Shown piece after piece: positions 18,101 to 25,990 of a stretch of DNA of 64,000 nucleotides. Within the stretch, counting starts at the first letter, position 1. Each line of letters begins with the position of its first letter. A program made the position numbers and the translations under genes. The notes below the pieces were generated by a model. It did not search any database, had not been told where the DNA came from, and saw only the letters and a program-made list of their open reading frames with translations. Origin of the DNA: Gemmataceae bacterium (GTDB taxonomy: Bacteria; Planctomycetota; Planctomycetia; Gemmatales; Gemmataceae); assembly GCA_019636445.1 (NCBI GenBank), contig JAHBXO010000005.1, positions 186,001 through 250,000 on the forward strand, given 5' to 3'.

Positions 18101-18782
18101 CCGTCTCGTTGGTGGACGAGCGAGCGAGGCCCATGTCGAGGATCTTCACCGTGCCGTCCTTGGCGAGCATCAGGTTCGCCGGCTTGATGTCGCGGTGGAT
18201 GAAGTTCTTTTCGTGAGCGTGTTGCAGGCCGGCGGCGGCCTGGGCGATGTACTCGACGGCGCGCGACGGCGTGACCGGCCCGCCCTTGCGCAGCAACTCC
18301 TCCAGCGTCTGACCTTCCACGTATTCCATCACGAGGAAGTGCACGTCCCCCTGATGGCCGACATCATGGATGCGCACGATGTTCGGGTGATCGAGCGCCG
18401 CGGCGGCCCGCGCCTCGCGCAGGAACCGCTCCACATTCAACTTCGCATACTGGTCGTTCTTCGAGGGCGGGAGGACCTTCAATGCGACCGTCCGCTTCAA
18501 CGTCTCGTGCTCGGCGAGGTAGACGGCTCCCATGCCCCCCTGCCCGATCTGTTCGCGCACCACGTACGAACCGAGCTTGAAGCCCCGCCACCGGCCGGTG
18601 AGCAGCAGCTTCGCCTGGAATTTCGTGAGCACCCCCTGCTTCACCATCAGCGCCGCGGAGGCCGTCGGATCGACGGGAAGATTGGGAAACGCGGAGAGGC
18701 TTTGTTCGAGTTGGCTGCCGGGGTGGATACCGCTCTTGCGGACCAAGTCGATCAGTTCGATCGTGGACGCGGGTGCGCGCAT
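15177..18782 (-). CDS. Large serine/threonine kinase with tandem extracytoplasmic beta modules
   Basis: This 1201-residue protein has a short helical leader (8-65) and then a Hanks kinase domain: G-Q-G-G-M-G at 80-85, Lys102, H-R-D near 196, D-M-G in place of DFG, and an S-P-E-Q activation-segment end. One membrane span lies at about 393-414. A Pro/Lys/Thr-rich linker leads to roughly four tandem beta-rich modules. The last two are clearly related, sharing the pattern G-R-x-x-L-G-V-T-N-L-N-D and ending in H-K-V-E-I or A-K-V-E-V. They resemble jelly-roll carbohydrate-binding folds. The likely job is sensing a ligand outside the membrane and signalling inside. The ATG 18782 fits the start of the leader conserved with the kinase at 4035. 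Confidence 0.9.
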   Translation of the reverse strand: MRAPASTIELIDLVRKSGIHPGSQLEQSLSAFPNLPVDPTASAALMVKQGVLTKFQAKLLLTGRWRGFKLGSYVVREQIGQGGMGAVYLAEHETLKRTVALKVLPPSKNDQYAKLNVERFLREARAAAALDHPNIVRIHDVGHQGDVHFLVMEYVEGQTLEELLRKGGPVTPSRAVEYIAQAAAGLQHAHEKNFIHRDIKPANLMLAKDGTVKILDMGLARSSTNETDKLTERMDEGAIVGTADFISPEQAMNAPNIDIRSDIYSLGATFFALVTGTPPFSGNTTQKLVQHQMKDAPSLTTIDRTFPSGLAKVVAKMLNKKPEKRYQTPGEVITAVAEWLPNAGAQRMVVSLSGTDLANSVEMQATLSELATGGTARIGASKRLGLARSQKPWKLYAGVGGAVAVAVGVVTWAVLGGGTNESDAAGTPIAVPPATALANPAKPNPDPTPPKGNPPKPAPNKVEPTKTTPVVATTAQPAATGRIVQKFDPAEIETFRAVFQHNQLREGRLGKLPAGWNCQVYRMEATGEFRNEAFAGQRIFLVGASEGTAATQLVFRPDRANLVSFQPGKSYEVRFETKTDTGVKGYSSVQILGDWKTIATTEVGSGTWKWYSHKFTMPETGDIQITFGSRTLGIEKFLHIRKIEIAESDPPVPNVAGAPRYALDAAKLQAFREVGKLVAGANDQKDWKVDQKTGAWPANWTGRPWRENDQAEFFAELLDGTMVIGSKNLLEKGSAMLLSPETDGFDGKAHLTLEYRTDSMSTSKLNLRFLPTKPTRDKAFDLVKLDPTNGTWKTATFELDLKGATAGRLEFHNNDTGAGGTLRIRALKLAALVSAAKPVPQAAIEGPAVHAVAFDSVPAFRSTFAERKFAGEPVPAFPPGVFVDCWNAASVAEFRAGEVEGRAGLGVTNLNDTLSSQLLIRDLGALKAGERYRAKIEYLTKNDAKGKAQLRKPKDGYFSIAAIDLAGTGGRWRTATIDFVRPDAETEIDLQIANTTVGEGNTLYLHKVEIVPLRESAATEPKATNPAPAGEKVYAVDFADKVPFQYSIRDKKPSAETWKLLPAGVKGHCWKTESEAEFTGGEVKGRPALGVTNLNDAVSSQVQFDFGEGSMSKIVGGQAYRVVVEYLAPEGVTTTASVRKPKEKFLRIAQLALPATGGTWQTAALDFTAPVGAPLDFILENTATGKDHTLHIAKVEVFAVK

Positions 18783-18839
18783 GGACGATTCGGGGAAAGG
18801 GTAAACCGGTATTCGCACCGGAACGGCACGAATGAATCG

Positions 18840-18850
18840 TTCCAATCTAG
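18840..18850 (-). promoter_or_regulatory. CTAGATTGGAA motif before large kinase gene
   Basis: Read on the minus strand this is the same 11-mer found before the kinase at 4035; here it ends 57 bases before the start codon. It may be a shared promoter or operator element. With only two occurrences the evidence is weak. The surrounding 161-base gap has no gene. Confidence 0.3.
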
Positions 18851-18943
18851 TTCACGATTTTTCCCGCCGCGCCGCAGCCGGCCGGCAATCCCGCGAGAAA
18901 TGAACGTCCGCTTGCGCGGGAGACGAATTGTCCTCTCCCAGTG

Positions 18944-19939
18944 CTAACGCGGAAGCTCGCCACTGATTCGCAGGTCCGCGAGGCACTCACGCAGGGCATC
19001 CTCGACCGGCCTCGGCGTCAGCCCCAACTCGCGCAGGCTCGCCGTCGCGTCGAACATCATCGACCGCCCCGCCAGTTTCACCCCCGTCACCGTCGCCGCC
19101 GGAGGACGGCCTGTGACCACGTCCGCGACGAACTCGCCGACATACGCCGCCGCCAACGCGAGCCCGTACGGCACCTCCCACGTCGGCCGCGGCACGCCAA
19201 CCCGATCCGCGACGAAATCGAAGACCCGCTTCACGCTCCAGTTCTCGGCCCCCAGCAGGTATCGCCGGCCCGGCACGCCCTTCGCCATCGCGAGCGTCAT
19301 CCCGGCCGCCACGTCCCGCACGTCGATCAGGTTCAGGTCCGCATCGAGGTAGGCCGAACGCTTGCCGAGCGCACAGTCGAGGATCATCCGCGTCGGCGGC
19401 GACAGCCCCGCGTCGCCGGGGCCGACCGGGAGCGTCGGATTCACCACGATCACCGGTTTCCCTTGCTGTGCCAGTTGCATCGCGTACCGTTCCGCCCGGT
19501 ACTTCGAGCGGCAGTACGGCCCGATCGCGTCGCGGATGGTCACATTTTGATGTTCGTTGATCGCCGACGACTGATCCGCCCGAGTGAGGATGCTCTCCGT
19601 GCTGCAATGGAGCACGCGCTCCGCCCCGGCCGCGAGTGCCGCGTCGAGGACGTGCAAGGTGCCGTGGAAGTTGACGCGGGTGAACTCGCCGCGCCGGCGC
19701 GTCCAAAGATTCGGATTGGCGGCGAGGTGATAGACGAACCGAGCGTCCTTCATCGCAGGAGCGACGGCGTCGCGATCGCGGATGTCGGCGAAGACGACTT
19801 CGGCACCGGGCGGATGCAGGACGTTCGCGCCGGGCTTCTCGACGATGCGAACACGCTCGCCGCGGTCGACGAGTTGCGGCACGAGGTGCCGGCCGATAAA
19901 CCCGCCGCCGCCGGTGACGACCGTGAGAGGAGAAGTCAT
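18944..19939 (-). CDS. NAD-dependent epimerase/dehydratase (SDR, HpnA-like)
   Basis: This 331-residue extended SDR enzyme has T-G-G-G-G-F-I-G at 8-15 for NAD(P) binding, D-I-R-D around 53, and the catalytic Y-C-R-S-K with Tyr and Lys four apart, preceded by the Ser in C-S-T-E-S. It resembles dihydroflavonol-reductase/HpnA-type epimerases, which act on nucleotide sugars or related ketones; the substrate is not clear. Its ATG overlaps the stop of the upstream Gfo/Idh/MocA gene (ATGA at 19936-19939), so the two are translationally coupled and probably work on the same sugar. Confidence 0.88.
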   Translation of the reverse strand: MTSPLTVVTGGGGFIGRHLVPQLVDRGERVRIVEKPGANVLHPPGAEVVFADIRDRDAVAPAMKDARFVYHLAANPNLWTRRRGEFTRVNFHGTLHVLDAALAAGAERVLHCSTESILTRADQSSAINEHQNVTIRDAIGPYCRSKYRAERYAMQLAQQGKPVIVVNPTLPVGPGDAGLSPPTRMILDCALGKRSAYLDADLNLIDVRDVAAGMTLAMAKGVPGRRYLLGAENWSVKRVFDFVADRVGVPRPTWEVPYGLALAAAYVGEFVADVVTGRPPAATVTGVKLAGRSMMFDATASLRELGLTPRPVEDALRECLADLRISGELPR

Positions 19940-21045
19940 ACTCCGGCCGCCAGGAATTCCTTCACCGTCGTGACGCGGTGTTCCTTCGCTGCGGCGAAGA
20001 CCGCCTCGCAGAGCGCGATCGTCTCGAGGTTGTCGCGGCCGCCGATCTCCGGCTCCGTGCCGTTCTCGATGGCAACGAGCAGTTGCGCCATCGTGCCGAC
20101 GAACGCATCCGGGAACCAGACTTCCTTCCACTCCGGTTTGATCCATGTTCCCGGCTGGCGCTTCGTGCTATAGGCGATCGTACTCGGCTCTTTCGCGGGG
20201 TACTTCGGCCAGCCGATGGTGCCGGTGGCGAGGCCGTCGGTGCCTTCAATGCGCCAGCGGATGCCGAAGTCGCTGGCGGCGCCTTCGCGGCCGGGGCCGG
20301 TCCAGACGTCGTCCCAGGAACTCGCCCGCGCGCCGGAGTCGTATTCGAGGATGTACAAGTTGATGCCGTCGGTGTGCGGGAACTTCGTGCGCGGGTCGGG
20401 CCGCGTGCTGGCGAGGACGCGGTCCGGCGTGCCGAGCCAGTAGCGGAAGGTGTCCAGGTGGTGGATGCTCATCACGAACGTGGAGAGCGACGGCAGCCCT
20501 TCGGCCCACGGCATCCAGTGCGGGATCGCCCTCATGTCGATGGTCGCCAGCACCGGCTCGCCGAGCCAACCGCGAGAGAGCAGGTCCTTCGCGGCCCGCA
20601 CCGATTGATCGAACCGCATGTTCTGGTTCACGGCCAGCACGATGCCGGCGTCGGCGCATCGTGTCACGAGGCCGGCCGCCTCGTGCACGGAGAGCGCCAA
20701 CGGCTTCTGTGCGAGGATGCCACGCAGCCGGCCACGACCGAGTTCGACGGCGCGGCGAATCAAGTCCGGCTGTGCGTCCGGCGGCACGGCTACGTCGAGA
20801 ATCTCGATGCTCGGATCGGCGAGCAGCTTTTCGATGCTCTCGTGAACGGTGGCGATGCCGTGAAGCTTCGCCACTTCGGCTGCCGTCGCCACGTTCCGCG
20901 ACGCGATGGCCACGGGGTTGAACCCCGCCTGCCGGTACGCGACGAGGTGGCAATCCCGCATGATGAAGCCGCTGCCGGCGCAGCCGATCCGCCAGTCCCT
21001 GCGGCGTGGGAGTGTGGGAAGGTGGTTGAGCGGCGGTTCGATCAT
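19936..21045 (-). CDS. Gfo/Idh/MocA family oxidoreductase
   Basis: This 369-residue protein has a Rossmann domain at the N-terminus (I-G-C-A-G-S-G-F-I, about 20-28) and the conserved A-Q-K-P-L-A-L segment near 124-130, corresponding to the E-K-P motif of the family. The C-terminal substrate domain contains the H-H-L-D stretch typical of sugar dehydrogenases. It likely oxidises or reduces a sugar or cyclitol with NAD(P). The ATG at 21045 was chosen because the Rossmann fold starts soon after. It is upstream of, and overlaps by four bases, the epimerase gene. Confidence 0.88.
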   Translation of the reverse strand: MIEPPLNHLPTLPRRRDWRIGCAGSGFIMRDCHLVAYRQAGFNPVAIASRNVATAAEVAKLHGIATVHESIEKLLADPSIEILDVAVPPDAQPDLIRRAVELGRGRLRGILAQKPLALSVHEAAGLVTRCADAGIVLAVNQNMRFDQSVRAAKDLLSRGWLGEPVLATIDMRAIPHWMPWAEGLPSLSTFVMSIHHLDTFRYWLGTPDRVLASTRPDPRTKFPHTDGINLYILEYDSGARASSWDDVWTGPGREGAASDFGIRWRIEGTDGLATGTIGWPKYPAKEPSTIAYSTKRQPGTWIKPEWKEVWFPDAFVGTMAQLLVAIENGTEPEIGGRDNLETIALCEAVFAAAKEHRVTTVKEFLAAGV

Positions 21046-21069
21046 GTCGGCGTTCCGGGGATGGCTGTT

Positions 21070-21218
21070 ATATAGCGGTGGGCTTGCCCACCGGGCGGGT
21101 TCGAGTCTTCGAGAACCCGCCGAGGGCCTCCGCGAGAACGCAACACTCCCCGACGCGCCGATGCCCACGGCGGACCTCGCCGACTCGGTCCGCCCGGTGG
21201 GCAAGCCCACCGCTATAT
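21070..21218. repeat. Long perfect inverted repeat B
   Basis: Arms of 29 bases at 21070-21098 and 21190-21218 are perfect reverse complements. Each arm is itself built on the palindrome GTGGGCTTGCCCAC. The 91-base interior contains a further hairpin (GGGTTC...GAACCC). The element fills the gap between two minus-strand genes and ends two bases from the stop of the gene at 21221. Nothing in it looks coding. Confidence 0.9.
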
Positions 21219-21220
21219 GA

Positions 21221-21868
21221 TCAGGATTTCCCCAACACGAGATCGACGACCCAGCAGCCGCGCACGTGCGGCCCTTCACTGCGGCAGTGGGCGAGGATGT
21301 CCGCGTTCTCGCAGCCGGCGTCCTGGAGCGCATCCGCGAGGATCGGCAGCCGGTCGAAGGCGCGGTCGTCGTAGATGCCCTGCGCGATGGCGACGGCGGT
21401 CGATGTGAGCCACGCGGGATCGACGGCGACGGGGCGGAAGGGATTGCCGAAGATGTCGCGGATCAAATCGCAATGGGCTGGAGAAGGGAGTCGGAATGGA
21501 TAGCCATCATCTGTTCCGCCCGTTCGATGAAAAGTTCCATTCCACTCGTAAACGGACGCAGTCAGAGCGGCCGCCTCGGCCATCCATAATCGGTCGTCAC
21601 AATTCTCGGGTCCTGCGTCCCACATCTCGTCCCGTACGTCCCACGCGCGTTCCACAAAGGATTGCAGAGTCGTTTCGTCCACTTCATGATCGGCGAATCG
21701 TTCAACCACTTCGATAGCCCGGCGGCTCCGTTCGTCCGACAACCGATCCCACGATGCCCGCGCGATGGCGACACCCAAGAGTCGCAATTTCCGGTCGCTT
21801 ACCTTCCCGATCAACACTTGTAGCATTCGGAACGGTTCGGATGCACTCAGCCACTCCGCCTCCGTCAT
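21221..21868 (-). CDS. Gemmata-type 'DRKLRL' protein, unknown function
   Basis: This 215-residue soluble protein starts M-T-E-A-E-W-L and contains [11 protein letters not shown]. It ends with [11 protein letters not shown] and [14 protein letters not shown], a pattern I recall as highly repeated in Gemmata-like genomes. Function is unknown; it is mostly helical and acidic. The frame is open upstream, but the ATG 21868 is where the family begins, and it sits 11 bases after the Uma2 stop. The two genes are probably one transcript. Confidence 0.75.
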   Translation of the reverse strand: MTEAEWLSASEPFRMLQVLIGKVSDRKLRLLGVAIARASWDRLSDERSRRAIEVVERFADHEVDETTLQSFVERAWDVRDEMWDAGPENCDDRLWMAEAAALTASVYEWNGTFHRTGGTDDGYPFRLPSPAHCDLIRDIFGNPFRPVAVDPAWLTSTAVAIAQGIYDDRAFDRLPILADALQDAGCENADILAHCRSEGPHVRGCWVVDLVLGKS

Positions 21869-21879
21869 GGCATCCCCTA

Positions 21880-22524
21880 TCACCGGCGCGGATTGATCAC
21901 AAGCGAGAACCCCGGCAGCACCTTCGGCGTGAACTTCGAGCCGAACGGATGAATCGTCATCGTCCATTTCTTGCCGCGTCGGACGTACTGGATCAATGAC
22001 GGCTTCTGCGAATCGACCGAACCGTCGACGACCCAGTATTCCTGAATCGTTGGCACCGACAGGTACAGTTCCGGATTTCGTCCGAGATCTTTTTCAATGC
22101 TTCCTTCCACGAGGACTTCCGCGACGAGTAGCGGACTGACGTCATTCCACTTCGCATTCGGCCGTTCGTCTTCGTCCGGGAAATTGGCATAGGCCGCAAG
22201 GTCCGGCTCCGGCACCGTGATGCGGACGGATTGGGGCAAGTAGACGCGCCCTTTCGGAGTCACATAGTTGATGACCGTTGGGTTATCGTCCGAGTACCGT
22301 TCGACGGCGCGACGCAGCCAGCGTTCCAGCCGATTCTCGGGAATGTTGGGTGAGGGCGACACGTACAACCTCCCGTCGATGATCTCGTATTTAAACCCTC
22401 CTACGTATTCCGCCCGGTCGGCCTCGCGTTCCGTCACGGTTCGGCCATGATCGGCCGGGCCGAAGCGCAGCGTCTTCTTCGCCTTCGGCTTCTTGACCGT
22501 TCGTTCCACGCTCGGTGCCCGCAT
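21880..22524 (-). CDS. Uma2 family (DUF820) restriction-endonuclease-fold protein
   Basis: This 214-residue protein has the Uma2 layout: Y-E-I-I-D-G-R-L-Y near 50, P-D-L-A-A-Y in the centre, V-A-E-V-L-V-E-G-S and the D-x-x-x-K-x-x-x-Y pattern, then E-Y-W-V-V-D. The family has a PD-(D/E)xK-like fold and is greatly expanded in Cyanobacteria and Planctomycetes; its biological role is unknown. It starts after a basic N-terminal tail (K-K-P-K-A-K-K). It lies 13 bases downstream of ispH on the same strand and 11 bases upstream of the 'DRKLRL' gene. Confidence 0.85.
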   Translation of the reverse strand: MRAPSVERTVKKPKAKKTLRFGPADHGRTVTEREADRAEYVGGFKYEIIDGRLYVSPSPNIPENRLERWLRRAVERYSDDNPTVINYVTPKGRVYLPQSVRITVPEPDLAAYANFPDEDERPNAKWNDVSPLLVAEVLVEGSIEKDLGRNPELYLSVPTIQEYWVVDGSVDSQKPSLIQYVRRGKKWTMTIHPFGSKFTPKVLPGFSLVINPRR

Positions 22525-22537
22525 CGTTCGCCCTCCG

Positions 22538-23473
22538 TTAGTTCCGCACCAGCACCCGCAGCTCGCGCGGCAAGGGGAAGCTCACGTGCTCCTCGCGGAT
22601 CACGCGGTTCTCCAGCGTCGCGCCGAACTTCTCCTTCAGATAATCCACGCAGTCCTGCACGTGGTCCTCCGGCGCGCTCGCGCCGGCCGTCACCAGCACC
22701 GTATCGTCCGGCTCGAACCAGGCCGCGTCCAACTCGGTCACGCGGTCGATCAGGTACGCCCGCTTGCCGCAGGTCCGGGCGATCTCCGCCAGCCGCTGGC
22801 TGTTCGAGCTGTTCTGGCTGCCCAGCACCAGCACCACGTCCGCCTCCGGCACCAGCTCCCGCACCGCCTCCTGGCGGTTCTGCGTCGCGTAGCAGATGTC
22901 GTCCTTGTTAGGCCCGACAATGTGCGGGAACCGCCGCTTGAGAGCCGCGATCACCACGTTCGCCTCGTCCACGGACAGCGTCGTCTGCGTCAGGAAGGCG
23001 AGCTTCGTATCCGCTGGGAATTCCAGCTTCGCCACGTCCAGTTCATCCTCGACGAGCACCATGCAGTGCGGCGCCTCGCCCATCGTGCCGAGAACTTCGT
23101 CGTGTCCTTCGTGCCCGATCAGGATGATCGTGTAGCCCTCCTTCGCGAACTTCACCGCCTCCATGTGCACTTTCGTCACCAGCGGGCAGGTGGCGTCGAT
23201 GGCGCGGAGGTTCCGCTCCTTCGAATGTTCCCGAATCCGCGGCGAGACGCCGTGGGCGCTGTAAAGGACGGTGCCGCCGTTCGGCACCTCCGAGATGTCG
23301 TCGACGAAGACGACCCCCTTGGCGCGGAACCGTTCGACGATCGGCCGGTTGTGCACGATCTCGTGGTAGACGTAGAGGGGGCTGCCGAAGAGGCTCAGGC
23401 TGGTTTCGAGCGTCTCGATGGCCATGTTGACGCCCGCGCAGAACCCGCGCGGGTTGGCCAGAAGGATCTTCAT
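22538..23473 (-). CDS. ispH: 4-hydroxy-3-methylbut-2-enyl diphosphate reductase (IspH)
   Basis: IspH makes IPP and DMAPP in the last step of the MEP isoprenoid pathway using a [4Fe-4S] cluster. The 311-residue protein shows the three cluster cysteines in G-F-C-A-G (near 12), D-A-T-C-P-L-V (near 96) and C-Y-A-T (near 197). Also visible are the substrate-binding histidines in V-H-N-R-P and G-H-E-G-H, and the T-Q-T-T-L-S motif. The ATG at 23473 is preceded by GGAGA at a good distance, and M-K-I-L-L-A-N-P is the usual start, so I prefer it to an ATG 8 codons upstream. It may be co-transcribed with Uma2. Confidence 0.96.
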   Translation of the reverse strand: MKILLANPRGFCAGVNMAIETLETSLSLFGSPLYVYHEIVHNRPIVERFRAKGVVFVDDISEVPNGGTVLYSAHGVSPRIREHSKERNLRAIDATCPLVTKVHMEAVKFAKEGYTIILIGHEGHDEVLGTMGEAPHCMVLVEDELDVAKLEFPADTKLAFLTQTTLSVDEANVVIAALKRRFPHIVGPNKDDICYATQNRQEAVRELVPEADVVLVLGSQNSSNSQRLAEIARTCGKRAYLIDRVTELDAAWFEPDDTVLVTAGASAPEDHVQDCVDYLKEKFGATLENRVIREEHVSFPLPRELRVLVRN

Positions 23474-23582
23474 GATGCGTTTCTCCGTTGCGGTCATCGT
23501 ATCGCGGGAGGGCGTTCCCCGCCAACCGCAACGGCGGACGGGAGTTCACGGTGGATGGGAATTGGAACCGGCGAAGATGTTC

Positions 23583-23781
23583 GATGTCTTGGCCCCGTAG
23601 GGGCCGCGGACTGTAGCCACGGGTGAAACCCGTGGAATTCGTCCATGGGTATTCTGCCCCGGCAGGGGCAGGGGAACGTCATTGGTTCCGTCGCCCCTGC
23701 CGGGGCGAGTGAATCCTCAACCGCGACCACGGGTTCCGCTTCGCTTCACCCGTGGCTACATCCCGATGCCCCTCCGGGGCA
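23583..23781. repeat. Composite hairpin repeat A, copy 2
   Basis: This lies in the 367-base gap between the 3' end of the GT39-type gene and the 5' end of ispH. It has the same order as copy 1 at 9817: GGCCCC/GGGGCC hairpin, CCACGGGT hairpin (23615-23635, shorter than in copy 1), CCCCGGCAGGGG-type hairpins, the inverted CCACGGGT unit (23726-23757) and a last GCCCC/GGGGC hairpin. No coding sequence is apparent in the gap. Confidence 0.8.
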
Positions 23782-23840
23782 AAGAGTGCAGGATCCTTTG
23801 AAATATCGAATGTTTGCCGACAGAAATCCCCTGAAACACG

Positions 23841-25235
23841 TCACGGGTACTTGCGTACGTAGAGGAACGCCGACGCGAGCTTGAAGTGTTGTTCGTGGAT
23901 CAGTTCCAGCCCGGCAGCCCGCATCTTCGCGTCCACGTAGGCACGGCGTTCCTCCGGCTTGTAGAAGTCCATGACGGCCCACGCACGGCCACCCGGCGGC
24001 ACGGCCGTCGCCGTGTCCAGCTTCCGCAACTCGCCGAAGAAAAAGTACAGGTAATTATCCTCGTCGCTGAAGATCAGGTCGCCCGGCTGGCGGTGTTCGT
24101 TGACATACTTCTTCACCGATTGCGCGTCCGGCTTTGGCCAGGGTTTGACGAGGTGGATCGCCGGCGGAACCGCGACGGAGATTAGCAGAGCCACCGTGGC
24201 CGCGCGCGCCCAGCGCGGGAATCGCAGCAGATACACCTCCAGCCCGTAGCAGCCGATGAGCAGCACACAGGGCGCGATGAAGTGCATGAGGCGGTTGAAA
24301 CCGTACGGGTACGATTTCACGGCGGCGGCCATCAAGGCCAGCACGAACGGGACGGCAAGGACGACGGCGAGGCTGCGGCGATTCGAGCGAACGAGGTTTG
24401 CGAAGCCCCACGGTGCGAGCGCCACGAGGGCGAGGCCGCCGGGCAGGAAGGCATACTGGAAGACGGTGGCGGTATGCTCGGCGGCCCAGCCGGGCACGGT
24501 CACGGGCCGGGACCAGTTCGGGAAATCGCGGTCCCATTCCAGCACAAGGCCGGTCACGCGCTGTTGCTTGATCGGGCCGAAGTAGAGCATGGCGAAGGTG
24601 CCGACCGACACGGCAAAGCCGAGCGCCCAAGCGGCAAGCCCGGCGGGCCGGGCACGCCACGCGGCCGGCACCTGCGCGAGCAGGAGACCGCCGAAAATGA
24701 ACGCCATCGGATACGAGAAGCAGAGCACGGGCGGAATGATCGCGGCGAGCGCGAGCAGTCGGCGCACGGGGTTCCAATCTTTCGTGCGCAGGTAGGCGAT
24801 GAGCAGCAGTGTCGTCAACAGAGCGTCGCCGGTGTAGGGTTTGACGGTGCAGCCGAGCCAGATGTGGTTGTCCGAGAGGGCGACGAGGGCGACGGCGACG
24901 GGCACGAGGTTGGGTGCGAGCGAGATCCGGGCGAGCGGCACGGTGGCGAGAAGCGTGGCGCAACTGCACAGGAACGGGAGGGCGCGCCAGATGTACGGTT
25001 CATCCCCGAACGCCAGGTGTATCGACTTCAGCAGCCAGAGGTAGATCGGTGGAGCGGCGACGGCGTTGTGCAGCGGACCGAGGAGCAGGCCCCAATCCTT
25101 GCCCATGACGTTGGCAATGAGGACGGCTTCGTCGTACCAGATGGTGTGGTTTTGGAGGTAATGCCAGAGTCGCAGGGCGAGGCCGAGCGCGACGGCAAGG
25201 CAGGTGAGCGCGCGCGGCGAAAGGGACGGACGCAT
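23841..25235 (-). CDS. Polytopic glycosyltransferase, GT39/ArnT-like
   Basis: The 464-residue product has about nine or ten hydrophobic segments and the N-terminal W-Y-D-E motif (near 33), whose Asp-Glu pair is the catalytic/metal-binding feature of GT-C enzymes that use polyprenyl-phosphate sugars. A soluble C-terminal part follows (about 385-464). It should transfer a sugar outside the inner membrane to a lipid or protein acceptor; neither donor nor acceptor can be told. It is on the same strand as ispH, but repeat A copy 2 separates them. Confidence 0.82.
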   Translation of the reverse strand: MRPSLSPRALTCLAVALGLALRLWHYLQNHTIWYDEAVLIANVMGKDWGLLLGPLHNAVAAPPIYLWLLKSIHLAFGDEPYIWRALPFLCSCATLLATVPLARISLAPNLVPVAVALVALSDNHIWLGCTVKPYTGDALLTTLLLIAYLRTKDWNPVRRLLALAAIIPPVLCFSYPMAFIFGGLLLAQVPAAWRARPAGLAAWALGFAVSVGTFAMLYFGPIKQQRVTGLVLEWDRDFPNWSRPVTVPGWAAEHTATVFQYAFLPGGLALVALAPWGFANLVRSNRRSLAVVLAVPFVLALMAAAVKSYPYGFNRLMHFIAPCVLLIGCYGLEVYLLRFPRWARAATVALLISVAVPPAIHLVKPWPKPDAQSVKKYVNEHRQPGDLIFSDEDNYLYFFFGELRKLDTATAVPPGGRAWAVMDFYKPEERRAYVDAKMRAAGLELIHEQHFKLASAFLYVRKYP

Positions 25236-25298
25236 CCGACGGCTCCGAGGGGGACGCCGCGTGATACCGACTCCGGGCCGGTCGCGCCTACCCGAACT

Positions 25299-25934
25299 TC
25301 ACTTCCCGCTCATCTCGTCGAGTTCTTCGGTGGTGAAAGCGTTCGCCACCGGCTTACAGAACCGGACCTGCTCCCGCATCCGCGCGGTATTCGCCGACGC
25401 GGCCGCGTACGCCACGGCCTGCGTCGCCGCGGTCCACGTCCCGACCGAGCCGGTCATGCCCAGCCCGCCGGCTTCGGCGAACGAATCCTGATTCGCGCCC
25501 AGATAAATGAACTGCCACTTGTAGACCGATTGCTGGTGCTCGATCATCTCCTTCACCTTCGCCCGCGAGAACTCCTTGCTAGAGTTCTCCTGACCGTCCG
25601 TCAGCACCACCATCACGACCAGCCCCGGCCGATCCGCCTCGGGCAGCTTCGCCAGCCGTTCGCCCGTCTCCACGATCGCCCGGCCCAGCGCGTCCAGGAG
25701 CGCCGTGTTCCCGCGAGGTACCAGCGAGCAATGCGGCACGTTCCGGATCGGCACGCCGCGGTGCACGAACTCGTACTCCGTATCGAACTGGACCAGCGAG
25801 AAGAGCGCCTCGCCCGGCTGGCGCTTCTGCTCATCGATGTACCGGTTCAGGCCGCCCTCCGCGTCGGTCTGGCACGCGTGCATCGAACCGCTGCGGTCCA
25901 TCACCACCGTGATATCCGTGAGATCGTTGCGCAT
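25299..25934 (-). CDS. VWA-domain protein
   Basis: Nearly the whole 211-residue protein is one von Willebrand factor A domain. D-R-S-G-S-M at 13-18 is the MIDAS D-x-S-x-S, G-N-T-A-L supplies the MIDAS Thr, and V-L-T-D-G-Q-E the last Asp. It resembles TerY/stress-type VWA proteins without extra domains. There is no signal peptide, so it is probably cytosolic and mediates a metal-dependent protein contact. GGAGG lies 8 bases before the ATG 25934, supporting that start over one 9 codons upstream. Confidence 0.88.
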   Translation of the reverse strand: MRNDLTDITVVMDRSGSMHACQTDAEGGLNRYIDEQKRQPGEALFSLVQFDTEYEFVHRGVPIRNVPHCSLVPRGNTALLDALGRAIVETGERLAKLPEADRPGLVVMVVLTDGQENSSKEFSRAKVKEMIEHQQSVYKWQFIYLGANQDSFAEAGGLGMTGSVGTWTAATQAVAYAAASANTARMREQVRFCKPVANAFTTEELDEMSGK

Positions 25935-25990
25935 GGGCGAGGCCTCCGAAGGGAACCGCAAGACGGGATTGGCGAATTATACCCGTCCAA

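Noticed and set aside
16866-18947. Long plus-strand frame opposite the large kinase
   Set aside because: It is fully antisense to the kinase domain, with Arg/His-rich translation and no motif; a typical high-GC mirror frame.
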